Below are positions 1 to 9,533 of a stretch of 64,000 nt of DNA, piece by piece. Source of the DNA: Lentisphaeria bacterium (GTDB lineage: Bacteria > Verrucomicrobiota > Lentisphaeria > Victivallales > Victivallaceae); contig JAFSTC010000064.1 in the NCBI GenBank assembly GCA_017450705.1, positions 40,241 through 104,240 on the forward strand, in the 5' to 3' direction. Under the pieces are notes generated by a model. That model saw only the letters and a program-made list of their open reading frames with translations. It was not told the origin of the DNA and made no database searches. Within the stretch, counting starts at the first letter, position 1, and the number at the start of each line of letters is the position of its first letter. The position numbers were made by a program, and so were the translations under genes.

Positions 1-1110
1 ATCCGCGACAAAGCGTCGGACATCCACTTCGAGCCTTTCGAAAAAAGCTTCCGCATCCGCTACCGCGTGGACGGCGCGCTGTACGAACTGCCGCCGCCGC
101 CCCGCAGTCTGGCGATCCCCGTCATCAGCCGCGTGAAGATCATCTCCGGCTTGAACATCTCCGAGCGCCGCCGTCCCCAGGACGGACGCATCCAGACCAA
201 GATGAACGGCCGCCCCGTGGATCTCCGCGTGTCCTGTCTGCCCACCAGCTACGGCGAATCCGTGGTGCTCCGCGTGCTCGACCGAAGCGTGGTCAATCTT
301 CAGCTCGACGCGCTGGGCATCGGCGAGGACGTGCTGGCCAAGATCCGCGAGATCATCCGCCTGCCCAACGGCATCATGCTGGTGACCGGCCCCACCGGTT
401 CCGGCAAGACGACGACGCTCTACTCCGCCCTCGGCGAGATCAACAACCCCGAGGACAAACTCCTCACCGCCGAGGACCCGGTGGAGTACGACATCGAAGG
501 CATCATGCAGTGCCCCATCAACGACGCGGTAGGCATGACCTTCCAGAAAGCGCTGCGCGCCTTCCTCCGTCAGGACCCCGACCGGATCCTCGTGGGAGAG
601 ATCCGAGACTTCGAGACCGCCCAGATCGCCGTGGAGGCCTCGCTCACCGGGCACTTCGTGTTCAGCACGCTGCATACCAACGACGCGGCCAGTACCGTCA
701 CCCGACTGATGGATATGGGGGTGGAACCCTTCCTGATCGCCTCGTCGCTCGCCGGAGTCCTCGGTCAGCGGCTCATCCGCCGGGTGTGCAAGAACTGCAA
801 GACCATGTACACACCCACCGACGAAGACCTGGAGCGCCTCGGCCTGGAGCGCTCCCAGGTGGAGGGGATCCAGTTCTGCTACGGCAAGGGCTGCCCCGTC
901 TGCAACAACACGGGGTACAAGGGCCGGAAAGCCCTCACGGAACTGCTCTGCGTCGACCAGGAGATGCGCGACATGATCTCCGCCGGCGCCCCGGCCAACG
1001 CGCTCCGCGACAAGGCCTGCCAGCTGGGCATGCGTCCGCTGCGCGAAGACGGGCTTTTGGCCATTTTCAACGGAGAGACCAGCGTGGACGAAGTCGTCCG
1101 CTACACCTGA
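1..1110 (+). CDS. gspE: Type II secretion / type IV pilus assembly ATPase (GspE/PulE/PilB family), 5' end outside window
   Basis: Cytoplasmic hexameric ATPase that powers pseudopilus or pilus assembly. The reading frame is open from base 1 and starts inside the family-typical ASDIHFEP segment, so the N-terminal domain lies upstream of the window; 369 residues remain. A Walker A motif GPTGSGKT is encoded at 388-411, followed by an Asp box, a Walker B region ([12 protein letters not shown]) and the His box STLHTND. A four-cysteine zinc knuckle (CKNCK, then CYGKGCPVC) lies at about 787-910, as in GspE/PilB proteins. The gspF-like gene starts 40 bp downstream, so the two form an operon. Whether the system is type II secretion or type IV pilus cannot be decided from these genes alone. 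Confidence 0.95.
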   Translation: MRDKASDIHFEPFEKSFRIRYRVDGALYELPPPPRSLAIPVISRVKIISGLNISERRRPQDGRIQTKMNGRPVDLRVSCLPTSYGESVVLRVLDRSVVNLQLDALGIGEDVLAKIREIIRLPNGIMLVTGPTGSGKTTTLYSALGEINNPEDKLLTAEDPVEYDIEGIMQCPINDAVGMTFQKALRAFLRQDPDRILVGEIRDFETAQIAVEASLTGHFVFSTLHTNDAASTVTRLMDMGVEPFLIASSLAGVLGQRLIRRVCKNCKTMYTPTDEDLERLGLERSQVEGIQFCYGKGCPVCNNTGYKGRKALTELLCVDQEMRDMISAGAPANALRDKACQLGMRPLREDGLLAIFNGETSVDEVVRYT

Positions 1111-1150
1111 TTTTTGCTTCATTTCAATCCAATTTCGGAGGAACTGAGAT

Positions 1151-2413
1151 ATGCCGCAATTCACATACGTCGCCATGGACGGCAAGGGCAAGGAACAGAA
1201 GGGCAAGATCAACGCCGCCAACGAAGAGGCCGTGAATGCCGCCCTCAGAGCCAAGGGCATGGTCCCCGTGCTCATCAAAGCCGCCGTGGACAAGGAAGCC
1301 GCGAAGAAAATGTCCAGCAAGGGCGGAAAAGGCGGCGGCGGCGGCTTCAATATGACCCTGGGCCCCACGGTCATCAAGCGCAAGGAACTGACCGTCGTGA
1401 CCCGTCAGCTGGCCATCCTGCTGGACGCGGGACTCCCCCTCATCCGCTCGCTCCACACGCTGGAGCGTCAGGCGAAGAACCCCGTGGTGAGGATCGTGCT
1501 GGGCAAGACCGCGGAGACCGTCGAGGGCGGCGCCACCTTCGCGGAAGCCCTGTCGCAGAATCCCAAGTCCTTCGACAAACTCTACCTCAACATGGTCCGC
1601 GCCGGCGAGGCGTCGGGCGCCATGGAGACCATTCTCGACCGTCTGGCCTCCTTCATGGAAAAATCCGCGAAGATCGCCGGAAAGGTCAAATCGGCCATGA
1701 TCTACCCGTCGGTGGTGCTCTCGATCTCGCTGCTGGCCGTGGTGGGCTTGATGATCTTCATCGTCCCCAACTTCGAAAAGATATTCAAGGATCTGCTGGG
1801 TCCCAAGGAACCCCTGCCGGGCGTGACGCTCTTCATCCTCGGCATCAGCAACACCCTCGTCTCCCGCTGGTACATGTACCTGGGCGGCGTCTTCGCCGTC
1901 ATCGTGTTCTTCAAAGTCATCGTCAAGATACCCATGGGCAAACTGGCGATGGACTACCTCAAATACAACGCGCCCGTCTTCGGTCCCATCATCTCCAAGA
2001 CGGCCATCTCCCGGTTCAGCCGGACCTTGGGGACGCTGATGAGCTCCGGCGTGCCGGTGCTTCAGGCCCTCTCCATCGTCAAGGAGACCAGCGGCAACGA
2101 AGTGGTGGCCGGCGCCATCCAGAAGGTCCACGACGCCGTGAAGGAGGGCGAAGGCATCGCCAAACCCCTCGGCGAAACGAAAGTCTTCCCCGAAATGGTG
2201 ATAAGTATGGTGGAGGTGGGCGAGGAGACCGGTAAGCTCTCCGAGATGCTCAACAAGATCGCCGACACCTACGAGGACGAAGTGGACAACGCCGTCAGCG
2301 CCCTGACCTCCCTGATCGAACCCTTGATGATCGTCGCCTTGGCGGGCATCGTGGGATCCATCGTCGTGGCGCTCTTCATGCCGCTGACAAAGATCATCGA
2401 AAAGCTGTCGTGA
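1151..2413 (+). CDS. gspF: Type II secretion system F family protein (GspF/PilC), inner-membrane platform
   Basis: Polytopic inner-membrane protein that links the assembly ATPase to the (pseudo)pilus. It has 420 residues, close to the family norm. The N-terminus PQFTYVAMDGKGKEQKGKI is the usual GspF start. Two repeated F domains follow (roughly 75-200 and 275-400), each ending in a hydrophobic segment (SAMIYPSVVLSISLLAVVG; LIEPLMIVALAGIVG). A Gly/Lys-rich linker precedes the first domain. The start is supported by GGAGG about 9 nt upstream. It follows the ATPase gene and overlaps coaX by 4 nt (GTGA), so the three genes are probably co-transcribed. The window's pseudopilins could be clients of this machinery; that is inference. 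Confidence 0.93.
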   Translation: MPQFTYVAMDGKGKEQKGKINAANEEAVNAALRAKGMVPVLIKAAVDKEAAKKMSSKGGKGGGGGFNMTLGPTVIKRKELTVVTRQLAILLDAGLPLIRSLHTLERQAKNPVVRIVLGKTAETVEGGATFAEALSQNPKSFDKLYLNMVRAGEASGAMETILDRLASFMEKSAKIAGKVKSAMIYPSVVLSISLLAVVGLMIFIVPNFEKIFKDLLGPKEPLPGVTLFILGISNTLVSRWYMYLGGVFAVIVFFKVIVKIPMGKLAMDYLKYNAPVFGPIISKTAISRFSRTLGTLMSSGVPVLQALSIVKETSGNEVVAGAIQKVHDAVKEGEGIAKPLGETKVFPEMVISMVEVGEETGKLSEMLNKIADTYEDEVDNAVSALTSLIEPLMIVALAGIVGSIVVALFMPLTKIIEKLS

Positions 2414-3105
2414 AGAGATTCCTGCTCGACATCGGCAACACCCACACGGTGCTGGCCGAATGCCTGCCCGGCGGCGGCACGGGACCCCTGAGGGAGTTCG
2501 AAACGGAGAGCTTCGCGGCGCGCGACCTGCCGCAGGGCGAGATCGCCGCCGTGTGCGTCGTCCCCGAAATGAAAACTCGTCTTGCAGACCGCGGGATCTT
2601 TTTTGCCGACGCCTCCAACAGTCGCGGCGCGGTGGATTTCACGCAGATCGACTGCACGACCCTCGGCGCGGACCGGGTGGCCAACGCCGAAGCCCTGGCA
2701 GCCTTTTATCCCCTGCCCGGCATCGTCATCGACTGCGGCACTGCCGTCACCATGGAACTGGTGGATGAAAAAAATATTTTCCGGGGCGGCGCCATCGCGC
2801 CCGGAAGGGCCCTGATGCGCCGGATCCTCAACACGGCCACGGCCCAGCTGCCGGAGATCCCCCTGTCGCAGAACATCCCGGAGGACGTAGGGAATGGAAC
2901 GGTTCTTTCCATCGCCTTCGGCGTGGATTCGGGGTGCGTCGGCATGATCCGGGAGTTCATTTCCGTCGCGAAGAAAAAGCACGGGGTCGTCTCCGTCGTG
3001 CTCACGGGGGGCGACGCAGCCTTCTTCCGCCCCGCGTTCCCGGAGGCCGCCGCCCCCGGCGCGGACTTCACGCTCCGGGGACTGCGCATCGCCGCAGGCT
3101 GGTGA
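2410..3105 (+). CDS. coaX: Type III pantothenate kinase
   Basis: Phosphorylates pantothenate in the first step of coenzyme A synthesis, in the cytoplasm. At 231 residues it is slightly short for CoaX (usually about 250) but has the ASKHA-fold signatures: phosphate-1 loop DIGNTHTVL at residues 5-13, the GADRVANAEA motif near residue 80, and IDCGTAVTMELVD followed by GGAIAPG. It starts with GTG inside the stop of gspF (GTGA overlap), which points to translational coupling. It converges on the minus-strand membrane-protein gene with only 3 nt between them. coaE, the last CoA step, lies in the same window at 58.2 kb but is not linked to it. Confidence 0.93.
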   Translation: MKRFLLDIGNTHTVLAECLPGGGTGPLREFETESFAARDLPQGEIAAVCVVPEMKTRLADRGIFFADASNSRGAVDFTQIDCTTLGADRVANAEALAAFYPLPGIVIDCGTAVTMELVDEKNIFRGGAIAPGRALMRRILNTATAQLPEIPLSQNIPEDVGNGTVLSIAFGVDSGCVGMIREFISVAKKKHGVVSVVLTGGDAAFFRPAFPEAAAPGADFTLRGLRIAAGW

Positions 3106-3108
3106 CGA

Positions 3109-4437
3109 TCAGCGGGACCTGACTTTCCGCAGCAGCAATTCCATCCGGTAAGGCAGACAGAGACGCCGCTCGTCGCAGGCGGGATCGGCCAGCGCCTGAC
3201 GGAGTTTCACCGTCGCCTCCTGATAGATCTTCTGGTACTTGTCCTCATGAAAGAGCCGTTCCGGCTGGAGATAGGGCGCAAGCCGGAGACAGACCGCCAG
3301 CGCGGGCAGGAGCGCCGCGAAGGGGAGCCGGCCCGCAGGAAGCCGCTCAAGCGCGGCAAACCAGAAAAAGGACAGCGCCATGCCGGAGGGCAGGAAATAG
3401 CTGGAAAAAACGATATCCCACGAGAGGATCGCCGGGTGACGGGCGGCCATGACCCCGCAGCAGAGAACGACGGCGGCGATGCTTCCCGGCAGGAGCCACG
3501 GGGGAATGTGCCGGTCGCGGCGCAGAAGGAAAAAGAGCCCGAGCCAGACCGCCGCCCCGACAGCCGCCGCCGGGGTGACGGAGGGGATCCCGGCCAGCAT
3601 CTGTCCGGTGTTGGCCAAAGCGAACTTGAGCCCCGCCGCGGCGGCGCCCTTCTGCGCCTGCCACGTCCCCTGATAGGCAAAATCCGGCGTGTAGCCGTTG
3701 AAGAGCTCGATCAGCCGGGGCGCGATCACGAGATCGGCGGCCACGCCGAAAACCACCGCCGCCGCCCCCGCGGCAAGCACAGCGGAAAAGGCGCGGCACG
3801 GACGCAGAAACTGCATTACGGCGAGGAGTCCCGTGAAGGCCGTCACGAAAAACATCCCCTGCCGGTCGGCGAGAACGGTCACGACGGCCGCCGCACACAG
3901 CACGGGTACGCTGCCGGCCCATCCGGGATCCCGCAGACGGCGCAGAGCGGTCCCGAAAACGAGAAGGAGCAGTCCCGCCGCCGCGAGGAATTTGGAACTG
4001 CGGAAAAAGATGTTTTCGCAGAAACACGGCAGCAGGGCCAGCGCCGCCCCGTGCAAGGTGAAGAAGAGTCCCGGCAGACGGGGGAAAAGCCGCCGCCCCG
4101 CGTACTGCTGGAAAAAGATCATTCCCAGCATCAGGACGAGACAGACCGGGCTGAGAAAGAGAGCGATTCCCCTGCGCAGCAGGGCAAAGACGATCCGCGC
4201 GTCGATCCAGTCGAAGAAATAGCTCAGCTCCCGGCACTGGTAGAGGCCCCAGTCGTTCCGGGCCGGGTCGAAAACGAGCTCGGCCAGCGGCCGGTCCGCC
4301 GTATAATTGAGCAGGAACGCGGAGCTTTCCCAGTGGAGATACCCGCCGCCGTGACAGGCCGTCGCCAGCGCGAGGATGACGGCGGCAAACCCCGTGACGA
4401 CGAACGCTTCGCGGAATGCGGGAGAGACCGGTTTCAC
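3109..4437 (-). CDS. Polytopic membrane protein of unknown function
   Basis: A 442-residue protein with about ten hydrophobic segments and short charged loops. The loop after the first membrane segment is long and aromatic-rich (HWESSAFLLNY, then ELSYFFDWIDARI), a layout seen in GT-C-like membrane glycosyltransferases and related proteins. I see no catalytic signature that would settle this. It starts with GTG overlapping the stop of the preceding small gene (GTGA), so it is the last gene of a three-gene minus-strand operon headed by the OppB-type permease. The C-terminal 50 residues are hydrophilic. Function unknown; a glycan or lipid-linked sugar role is only a guess. Confidence 0.75.
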   Translation of the reverse strand: MKPVSPAFREAFVVTGFAAVILALATACHGGGYLHWESSAFLLNYTADRPLAELVFDPARNDWGLYQCRELSYFFDWIDARIVFALLRRGIALFLSPVCLVLMLGMIFFQQYAGRRLFPRLPGLFFTLHGAALALLPCFCENIFFRSSKFLAAAGLLLLVFGTALRRLRDPGWAGSVPVLCAAAVVTVLADRQGMFFVTAFTGLLAVMQFLRPCRAFSAVLAAGAAAVVFGVAADLVIAPRLIELFNGYTPDFAYQGTWQAQKGAAAAGLKFALANTGQMLAGIPSVTPAAAVGAAVWLGLFFLLRRDRHIPPWLLPGSIAAVVLCCGVMAARHPAILSWDIVFSSYFLPSGMALSFFWFAALERLPAGRLPFAALLPALAVCLRLAPYLQPERLFHEDKYQKIYQEATVKLRQALADPACDERRLCLPYRMELLLRKVRSR

Positions 4438-4868
4438 TTGCCTTCCTCCAGACGTTTTTCAAGGGCCGAAATGAAACCGGCGGGAGCCCTCTCCGCCCGG
4501 GCTTTCCAGAGGGCGAAGCGGTAGAGCCGTGCGGCGGCGGCATGCTCCCCCCGCTGACGGAGCATGTCGCCGTAAAAGAGCATGACCGACGGCGCGCGGA
4601 GCTGGAAACAGCCGAATTTCAGCCACGCCTCGGCGGCAGCGGCGTGTCCCTGCCGGAGATCGGAGACGGCCATCATGACGACCCCGGCGGCGTTGCCGCT
4701 CAAAGCCCCTTCGCTCCATCCCTCCTCGGGGGCCCGGGAGACGACGGCCTTTTCCCCGGTCTTCCGCAGGGCGGGCCCCGAAACGTACCACTGCTGGAAC
4801 GGCAGCGCCACGAGGGCGACGAGCGCGGCGAAAACGGCCTGTTTCCGCAGTTTGTCCAAACTTTTCAT
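4434..4868 (-). CDS. Small membrane-anchored protein with a TPR-like tail
   Basis: 144 residues: basic N-terminus, one membrane segment (about 10-25, AVFAALVALVALPF), then a soluble part. The soluble part has helical Ala-rich repeats resembling tetratricopeptide units (GHAAAAEAWLKFG; GEHAAAARLYRFALWKA). Start and stop both overlap neighbours: its ATG overlaps the permease stop (ATGA) and its stop overlaps the GTG of the next membrane protein. The tight coupling suggests a shared complex or pathway. I recognise no named family. Confidence 0.75.
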   Translation of the reverse strand: MKSLDKLRKQAVFAALVALVALPFQQWYVSGPALRKTGEKAVVSRAPEEGWSEGALSGNAAGVVMMAVSDLRQGHAAAAEAWLKFGCFQLRAPSVMLFYGDMLRQRGEHAAAARLYRFALWKARAERAPAGFISALEKRLEEGK

Positions 4869-5878
4869 GTCAGCTTGATCCTCGGGTCGGCGGCGACGTA
4901 AAGCAGATCGGAGATCATGATCCCGGCCAGCGTCAGGAATCCGGAGAAGGCGAAAAGCGCCATCTGCAGGGGGTAGTCCCGGCTGGAGAGGGCCAGGAGC
5001 GAAAGACTGCCCATGCCGGGGATGTTGAAGATGTATTCGACGATGACGCTCCCCGCGACGAGGCCCGGCAGGAGACCGCCGAAAAGGGTGATGAGGGTGA
5101 TGAGGGCGTTGCGGAAACCGTGCCCCCAGACGACCTCCCACTCGGGAACGCCCTTGGCCCGGGCGGTGCGGATGTAGTCGCAGTTGATGACTTCGATCAT
5201 CCCGGCGCGGGCGTAGCGCGACAGGGAAGCGAACCCGCCGTAGGCGAGACAGAGCACGGGCAGCGTGTAGTGCCGGACGATCTCCCACTGGAGACGCCAG
5301 ATGGAGAAGCGGTCGGGTTCGGGGACCTCCAGTCCGTGGAGGGGAAATACCGCGCGCCAGCCCCCCTCGCACAGCAGGGCCTGGAGCATCAGTCCCACCC
5401 ACATCACCGGCAGTGAGTAGAGGGCGAAGAGCAGGAACGCCGCGATCCGGTCGCCCCGGCTCCCGGCATGGGTCCCGGACCAAACGCCCACGGGAACGGC
5501 CAAGAGATAGGTAATGAGCACCGCCCAGACGTTCAGCGACACGGTGACGGGCAGCCGTTCGAGGATCATGCTTGTCACGGGCTTCCCCGGATCCACCGCG
5601 GCGGACTCGCCGAAGTCGCCGTGACGGACGACACGCCCGAGCCAGCGGGCAAATCCCTCGATGAGCGGCTTGTCGAGGTCCAGCTTTTCCCGCAGGGCCG
5701 TGTTGCGGACGAAGCCGCCCTTCTCGGCGTTGACGGCGCTTCCGGCATCGCCGCCGCCGAAAAGGTCGCTCCGGGAGGGATCACCGGGGGCCAGACGCAG
5801 CATGCCGTAGCTGGCGAAAAGGATCACCAGCAGCGTCGCCGCCGCGAGGATCAGCCGTCTTGCGATGTAAAGGATCAT
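4865..5878 (-). CDS. OppB/DppB-type ABC transporter permease
   Basis: Inner-membrane permease subunit of the peptide/nickel ABC family, 337 residues. It has the typical N-terminal membrane segment ending in LRLAPGDPS, a variable insert, then five further segments. The permease EAA-like loop (YIRTARAKGVPEWEVVWGHG) is followed by the usual end (SVIVEYIFNIPGMG, DLLYVAADPRIKL). Normally an OppC permease, two ATPases and a binding protein sit alongside. Here the downstream genes encode two unrelated membrane proteins, so this is an orphan OppB. A promoter (TTGCAA, 17 bp, TATATT) lies at 5920-5948. An OppF-type ATPase is present at 56-57 kb but not linked. Confidence 0.88.
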   Translation of the reverse strand: MILYIARRLILAAATLLVILFASYGMLRLAPGDPSRSDLFGGGDAGSAVNAEKGGFVRNTALREKLDLDKPLIEGFARWLGRVVRHGDFGESAAVDPGKPVTSMILERLPVTVSLNVWAVLITYLLAVPVGVWSGTHAGSRGDRIAAFLLFALYSLPVMWVGLMLQALLCEGGWRAVFPLHGLEVPEPDRFSIWRLQWEIVRHYTLPVLCLAYGGFASLSRYARAGMIEVINCDYIRTARAKGVPEWEVVWGHGFRNALITLITLFGGLLPGLVAGSVIVEYIFNIPGMGSLSLLALSSRDYPLQMALFAFSGFLTLAGIMISDLLYVAADPRIKLT

Positions 5879-5919
5879 TTGCCGATATTTTCCCGCTCCC
5901 GAAAGCTCTTCCGCCGCTT

Positions 5920-5948
5920 AATATAAACGGGAGAAACGCAAGTTGCAA
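5920..5948 (-). promoter_or_regulatory. Predicted sigma-70-type promoter for the OppB operon
   Basis: Read on the minus strand: TTGCAA, 17 bp, TATATT, about 40 nt upstream of the permease start. Confidence 0.5.
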
Positions 5949-5990
5949 AGATTTTTCCCCGCCTGTCCGGGATTTTCTGCGAAAAAGGGC

Positions 5991-6019
5991 TTGAAAATGC
6001 GCGGAAAAAACGGTATTTT
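5991..6019 (+). promoter_or_regulatory. Predicted promoter of the metallophosphoesterase gene
   Basis: TTGAAA, 17 bp, TATTTT, about 33 nt upstream of the ATG at 6052. GGGGGAG is a good ribosome site in front of that ATG. Confidence 0.5.
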
Positions 6020-6051
6020 ACGGAAAAATTTCATCATGGGGGAGAAATTTC

Positions 6052-7203
6052 ATGATTTTTATCGGCATCGTTGTCTTCGCCTTTCTGCTCTGGCGGGCGG
6101 TCCTGCCGCTGAAATGCCGTCCGGCGCTGAAGACCGCGGCGGGCGCGGCGGCATTCCTCGCGGCGTTCAAGTTCAAGATCGTCCAGCTTCTCGGGGGGCA
6201 CTATTTCGCGCCGGATCTTCCGCCGGGGGTCATCCTCTTTTCGGCGTGGATCTTCGTCACGGTCTTCATCTTCATGTTCCTCCTCATCATCACCGACACG
6301 TTCTTTCTGGGGCTGGCCTGCGGGGAGGCGCTGTACGGGACGTACCGTCGGAAAAAGTTCGACGGCAAAGCGCTTCTCCGGCAGCATCCCCTGCTCAACA
6401 AGGTCCATGCCGCGGAACTGATAACGGCGGGGATCGTCGCCGTCTTCGGCATGGGATGCGGCCTGTCCCTGCCCGGCGTCCGGTACGTGACGGTCTCCTC
6501 CCCCACCCTCCCCCGGGAGGCGGAGGGCAAAACCATCGCCGTCCTGACCGATCTGCACGTGGACAATCTCAACAACAAGGAAAAGATCTCGAAGATCGTC
6601 GCCATGACCAACGCGCTCTCGCCCGACATCGTCTGCCTGCTGGGGGATTTCTCCGACGGCGTGAAAAAACAGCATCTCGACGCGCTGACAGCCCTGACGA
6701 AACTGCGGGCGCGGTACGGCGTCTACGGCGTCGTCGGCAATCACGAGTACTACAGCGGCTACAAGATCCTGACGGATCACTTTGCCGCGCTTGGCATGCC
6801 GCTTCTGGCCAATGAGAACCGGCTGATCCCCGAGTTGAAACTGCGGATCTGCGGCGTCACGGACCAGTATGCCGCCAAGTTCGGCGAACTGCCGCCGGAT
6901 TTCGAAAAGGCGCTGGCCTGCCCGGAGAAAGACGTCTGGCGGATCCTGCTCTGCCACGGTCCCAAGACGGCGCGGATCCCCGCGGCGCTGGGGGCGGATC
7001 TCCAGCTTTCGGGCCACACCCACGGGGGCATGGTGCTGGGCTTCGACCGGGTGGTCGCCGCGGCCAACGGCGGCTTCGTCCGGGGCTCGTACAAGGTGGG
7101 CAAAATGCACCTCGAAGTCAGTGCCGGCACGTGCATGTGGAACGGCTTCCCCGTCCGCATCGGCTGTCCATCGGAGATCTTGCTCATCACCCTCCGCCGC
7201 TGA
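6052..7203 (+). CDS. Membrane-anchored metallophosphoesterase (YkuE-like)
   Basis: 383 residues. The first 150 hold four to five hydrophobic segments; the C-terminal 230 are a calcineurin-like phosphoesterase domain. The metal-binding signatures are in order: LTDLHVDN (D-x-H), LLGDFSDG (GD), VGNHEYYSG (GNHE), LLCHGP and SGHTHGG (GHTH). This is the layout of YkuE-type enzymes that act on lipid or nucleotide phosphates near the membrane; the substrate is unknown. It is transcribed alone from its own promoter and converges on the DUF4838 gene. Confidence 0.88.
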   Translation: MIFIGIVVFAFLLWRAVLPLKCRPALKTAAGAAAFLAAFKFKIVQLLGGHYFAPDLPPGVILFSAWIFVTVFIFMFLLIITDTFFLGLACGEALYGTYRRKKFDGKALLRQHPLLNKVHAAELITAGIVAVFGMGCGLSLPGVRYVTVSSPTLPREAEGKTIAVLTDLHVDNLNNKEKISKIVAMTNALSPDIVCLLGDFSDGVKKQHLDALTALTKLRARYGVYGVVGNHEYYSGYKILTDHFAALGMPLLANENRLIPELKLRICGVTDQYAAKFGELPPDFEKALACPEKDVWRILLCHGPKTARIPAALGADLQLSGHTHGGMVLGFDRVVAAANGGFVRGSYKVGKMHLEVSAGTCMWNGFPVRIGCPSEILLITLRR

Positions 7204-7213
7204 GAAACGCGGC

Positions 7214-9532
7214 TTATTTTTTCCCTTCCGGCTCGAGCAGCAGGATCCGGTCCACCAGCAGAGCGTCCTGTCTGGAAGACCCGGGGCAGTAAGCCGGACC
7301 CTCGGCCTTGACCGAGATCCAGACGTCGTACTCGTTTTTCCCCTCCGCCAGATAATAGCGGTCGAGGTGCTGCTGGATAAACCACATGCGGTGGATGTAG
7401 ACGAGGCTCACGGGATCCAGTTTCGCCCGTCCGAGATCGTAGAAATGGTACTTTTCATCCGCCTTCACGGTCAGGACTTTCACGGTCAGCGTCGTCTTGC
7501 GGCTCCGGCTGAAGACCCCGGCCTGAAGATTTCTGCTGTGGAAGCCTTTGACCGGCGTGCGTTTCGGTTCGGCCAGCCTCATGGCCTTGCCGCCCGCCGC
7601 TTCCGGATCGTCGGCCAGATGCAGACCGTAGGACGCAAGCTCGGTGACGGTGTTGAAATCCTGCCAGGTGATGTCGTAGACAATCCGCCGGGCAAGCTCT
7701 TCCGGAAGAGGATATTTCGCGCCTTTTTCGGGAACTTCGATCTTCCGGAAAAAGTTTTTGAGGTTGTCGGCTTCGCGTCTGGGCCACGATTTTCCATACC
7801 AGCGGGTCAGCGCGGTCTCCCAGTTTTTCTTCAGACGGAGAGCGGCGGCGTTGTCCGGTCCCAGCGTGCGGACGGAGAGTCTGGCGATGTCCGCGGGCAC
7901 CCGCTCCTGCCGGATGCGCCCCAGCAGACGCCCGTTCCCGCCCGCGGCCTTTTCGGCCGCCGCGAAACACTTTTCCGCGGTGCGGAAAAATTCGGCGTCC
8001 AGCCAGGGACGCATGGAGGCATCCATCATGTCCCGCTGCGGTCCCGCCGCCTGCCTTTTCTGCTGGTAATCGAAAAATTCACGCATGCTTCCCGCCGCGG
8101 GTCCGAAGGCGGCCGCGAAGTAACGGTCCAGCAGCGGTCCGACCGGCTGGAAGGGGTCGCGCAAAAATTGATAGCCCAGATAGACCCGCAGGCCGTGGAA
8201 ACTGGCCGTATCGGGAAATTCGCACTCGGAAAACACGTAATCGCTGCCGAGCCGGTGAAAAATCTTGAGATTTTCGGTCACGGCGGCAATGCCGGTCACG
8301 CCGGCGTTTTTCCCGGCGTAATTGCCGAAAAGCACCCAGTAGTTCCAGACCTGGATCTTCCCCATGGCGCTCCACTTTTTCATGTCGTCAAGGGTCTTCC
8401 GGTTCACGGGAGCGTCGAGGGGGACCATCGTCTGACAGTTGCTGCCCCACGGGCTGGGCGAGAGACGCACGACGACGTTGGGCCGGGGGACGATGCCCTC
8501 GGGCGCCTTCTCGGTGAAGAGATAGGCCGAGGTCTGGATCCTCACATCGGGGTAAGACTCCCGGATGCTGTCGGCGACGGCGTTGACGAATTCCAGCACC
8601 GTTCCCGCGTAGGACTTGTACTTCTCGGCCAGGGCGACGCACGCCGCGCACTCACAGCGGTCATGGGTGTCGTTGATGGAGAGATTGTAGAGCGGCGGCG
8701 GACTGTCGGGAAACTCCTTGCGGTCCGCCTCGATGAATTCCCTGAGCTGGCGGGCGACGGTCCGGCGCGCAAGAGGACTTGAAAAGCAGATCTGCCCCGG
8801 TCCGGCGAATGACCGGGAGCGGTCCCGATCGCCGTTCCGGTTGAGCGACCGGGCGCTCTCCATGCCCTTTTCGGGCCACAGAACCGAGTAATAGTGCATG
8901 GTGTTGAGGGGGGCCGGACGTCCGAGAACGGGGGAGATGCCCCACCGTTCCCGCTCCGGGGCCGTGATGTTGCACTGCCAGAAGATGTTTTCGCGGCAGC
9001 GTGAGAGAAACTGCAGACGCTCCTCGCGGTTGTTGCCGCACCAGATGGGCGTGGTGTAGATTCCTCTGTAGCGGAAAGCGGGGAGAGTCCTGATATCGAG
9101 ATTTTCCCACTTCAGGCCGGGTCTTCGGGGGATGTGCGAATTTTTTTCGTCCAGCCAGACGACGCCGGCGACGCGCTCCAGAAATTCATAGACGCCGTAG
9201 AGCGTTCCCCGGGGACGTCCCCCCGTGATGACGAGGTCTTTGCCGACGCTTCGTATCAGGGACTCCTCCGGTCGGAATTCCGCGGTCCCCGCGTGTTTCG
9301 CGGCAAAAGCCGTCCGCCCGACGTAGATCAGCCGCCCCGAGGCGGGTTTGGCGTCCTCGGGCACTGCGGGGACCCGACGGCCCAGCACGACCGTCAGATG
9401 GTTGACCAGCTCCCGCACGGCGGTCTTTTCCGCCCCCGTCGCCGCGGGGGAATAAACCACCACGGGATCGGCGCAGACGAACTCCAACGCCGCCAGCACG
9501 ACGGCGAAACCCGCGAAAAGTTTCATTTTCAC
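7214..9532 (-). CDS. Secreted DUF4838 domain protein, probable glycoside hydrolase
   Basis: 772 residues with a signal peptide (about 1-21, cleavage after VCA). Residues 22-150 look like the alpha-glucuronidase/GH20 N-terminal accessory domain (GRLIYVGRTAF, ITGGRPRGTLYGVYEFLE). The centre, about 160-450, carries DUF4838-type signatures such as NLSINDTHDRCECAACVAL and WGSNCQTMVPLD. The last 150 residues are beta-rich and may bind carbohydrate. DUF4838 proteins belong to the TIM-barrel glycosidase group and are abundant in Lentisphaerota and Planctomycetota; activity on this protein is unproven. Its start lies 1 nt after the stop of the upstream pseudopilin gene, so the two are co-transcribed. 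Confidence 0.85.
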   Translation of the reverse strand: MKMKLFAGFAVVLAALEFVCADPVVVYSPAATGAEKTAVRELVNHLTVVLGRRVPAVPEDAKPASGRLIYVGRTAFAAKHAGTAEFRPEESLIRSVGKDLVITGGRPRGTLYGVYEFLERVAGVVWLDEKNSHIPRRPGLKWENLDIRTLPAFRYRGIYTTPIWCGNNREERLQFLSRCRENIFWQCNITAPERERWGISPVLGRPAPLNTMHYYSVLWPEKGMESARSLNRNGDRDRSRSFAGPGQICFSSPLARRTVARQLREFIEADRKEFPDSPPPLYNLSINDTHDRCECAACVALAEKYKSYAGTVLEFVNAVADSIRESYPDVRIQTSAYLFTEKAPEGIVPRPNVVVRLSPSPWGSNCQTMVPLDAPVNRKTLDDMKKWSAMGKIQVWNYWVLFGNYAGKNAGVTGIAAVTENLKIFHRLGSDYVFSECEFPDTASFHGLRVYLGYQFLRDPFQPVGPLLDRYFAAAFGPAAGSMREFFDYQQKRQAAGPQRDMMDASMRPWLDAEFFRTAEKCFAAAEKAAGGNGRLLGRIRQERVPADIARLSVRTLGPDNAAALRLKKNWETALTRWYGKSWPRREADNLKNFFRKIEVPEKGAKYPLPEELARRIVYDITWQDFNTVTELASYGLHLADDPEAAGGKAMRLAEPKRTPVKGFHSRNLQAGVFSRSRKTTLTVKVLTVKADEKYHFYDLGRAKLDPVSLVYIHRMWFIQQHLDRYYLAEGKNEYDVWISVKAEGPAYCPGSSRQDALLVDRILLLEPEGKK

Positions 9533-9533
9533 C

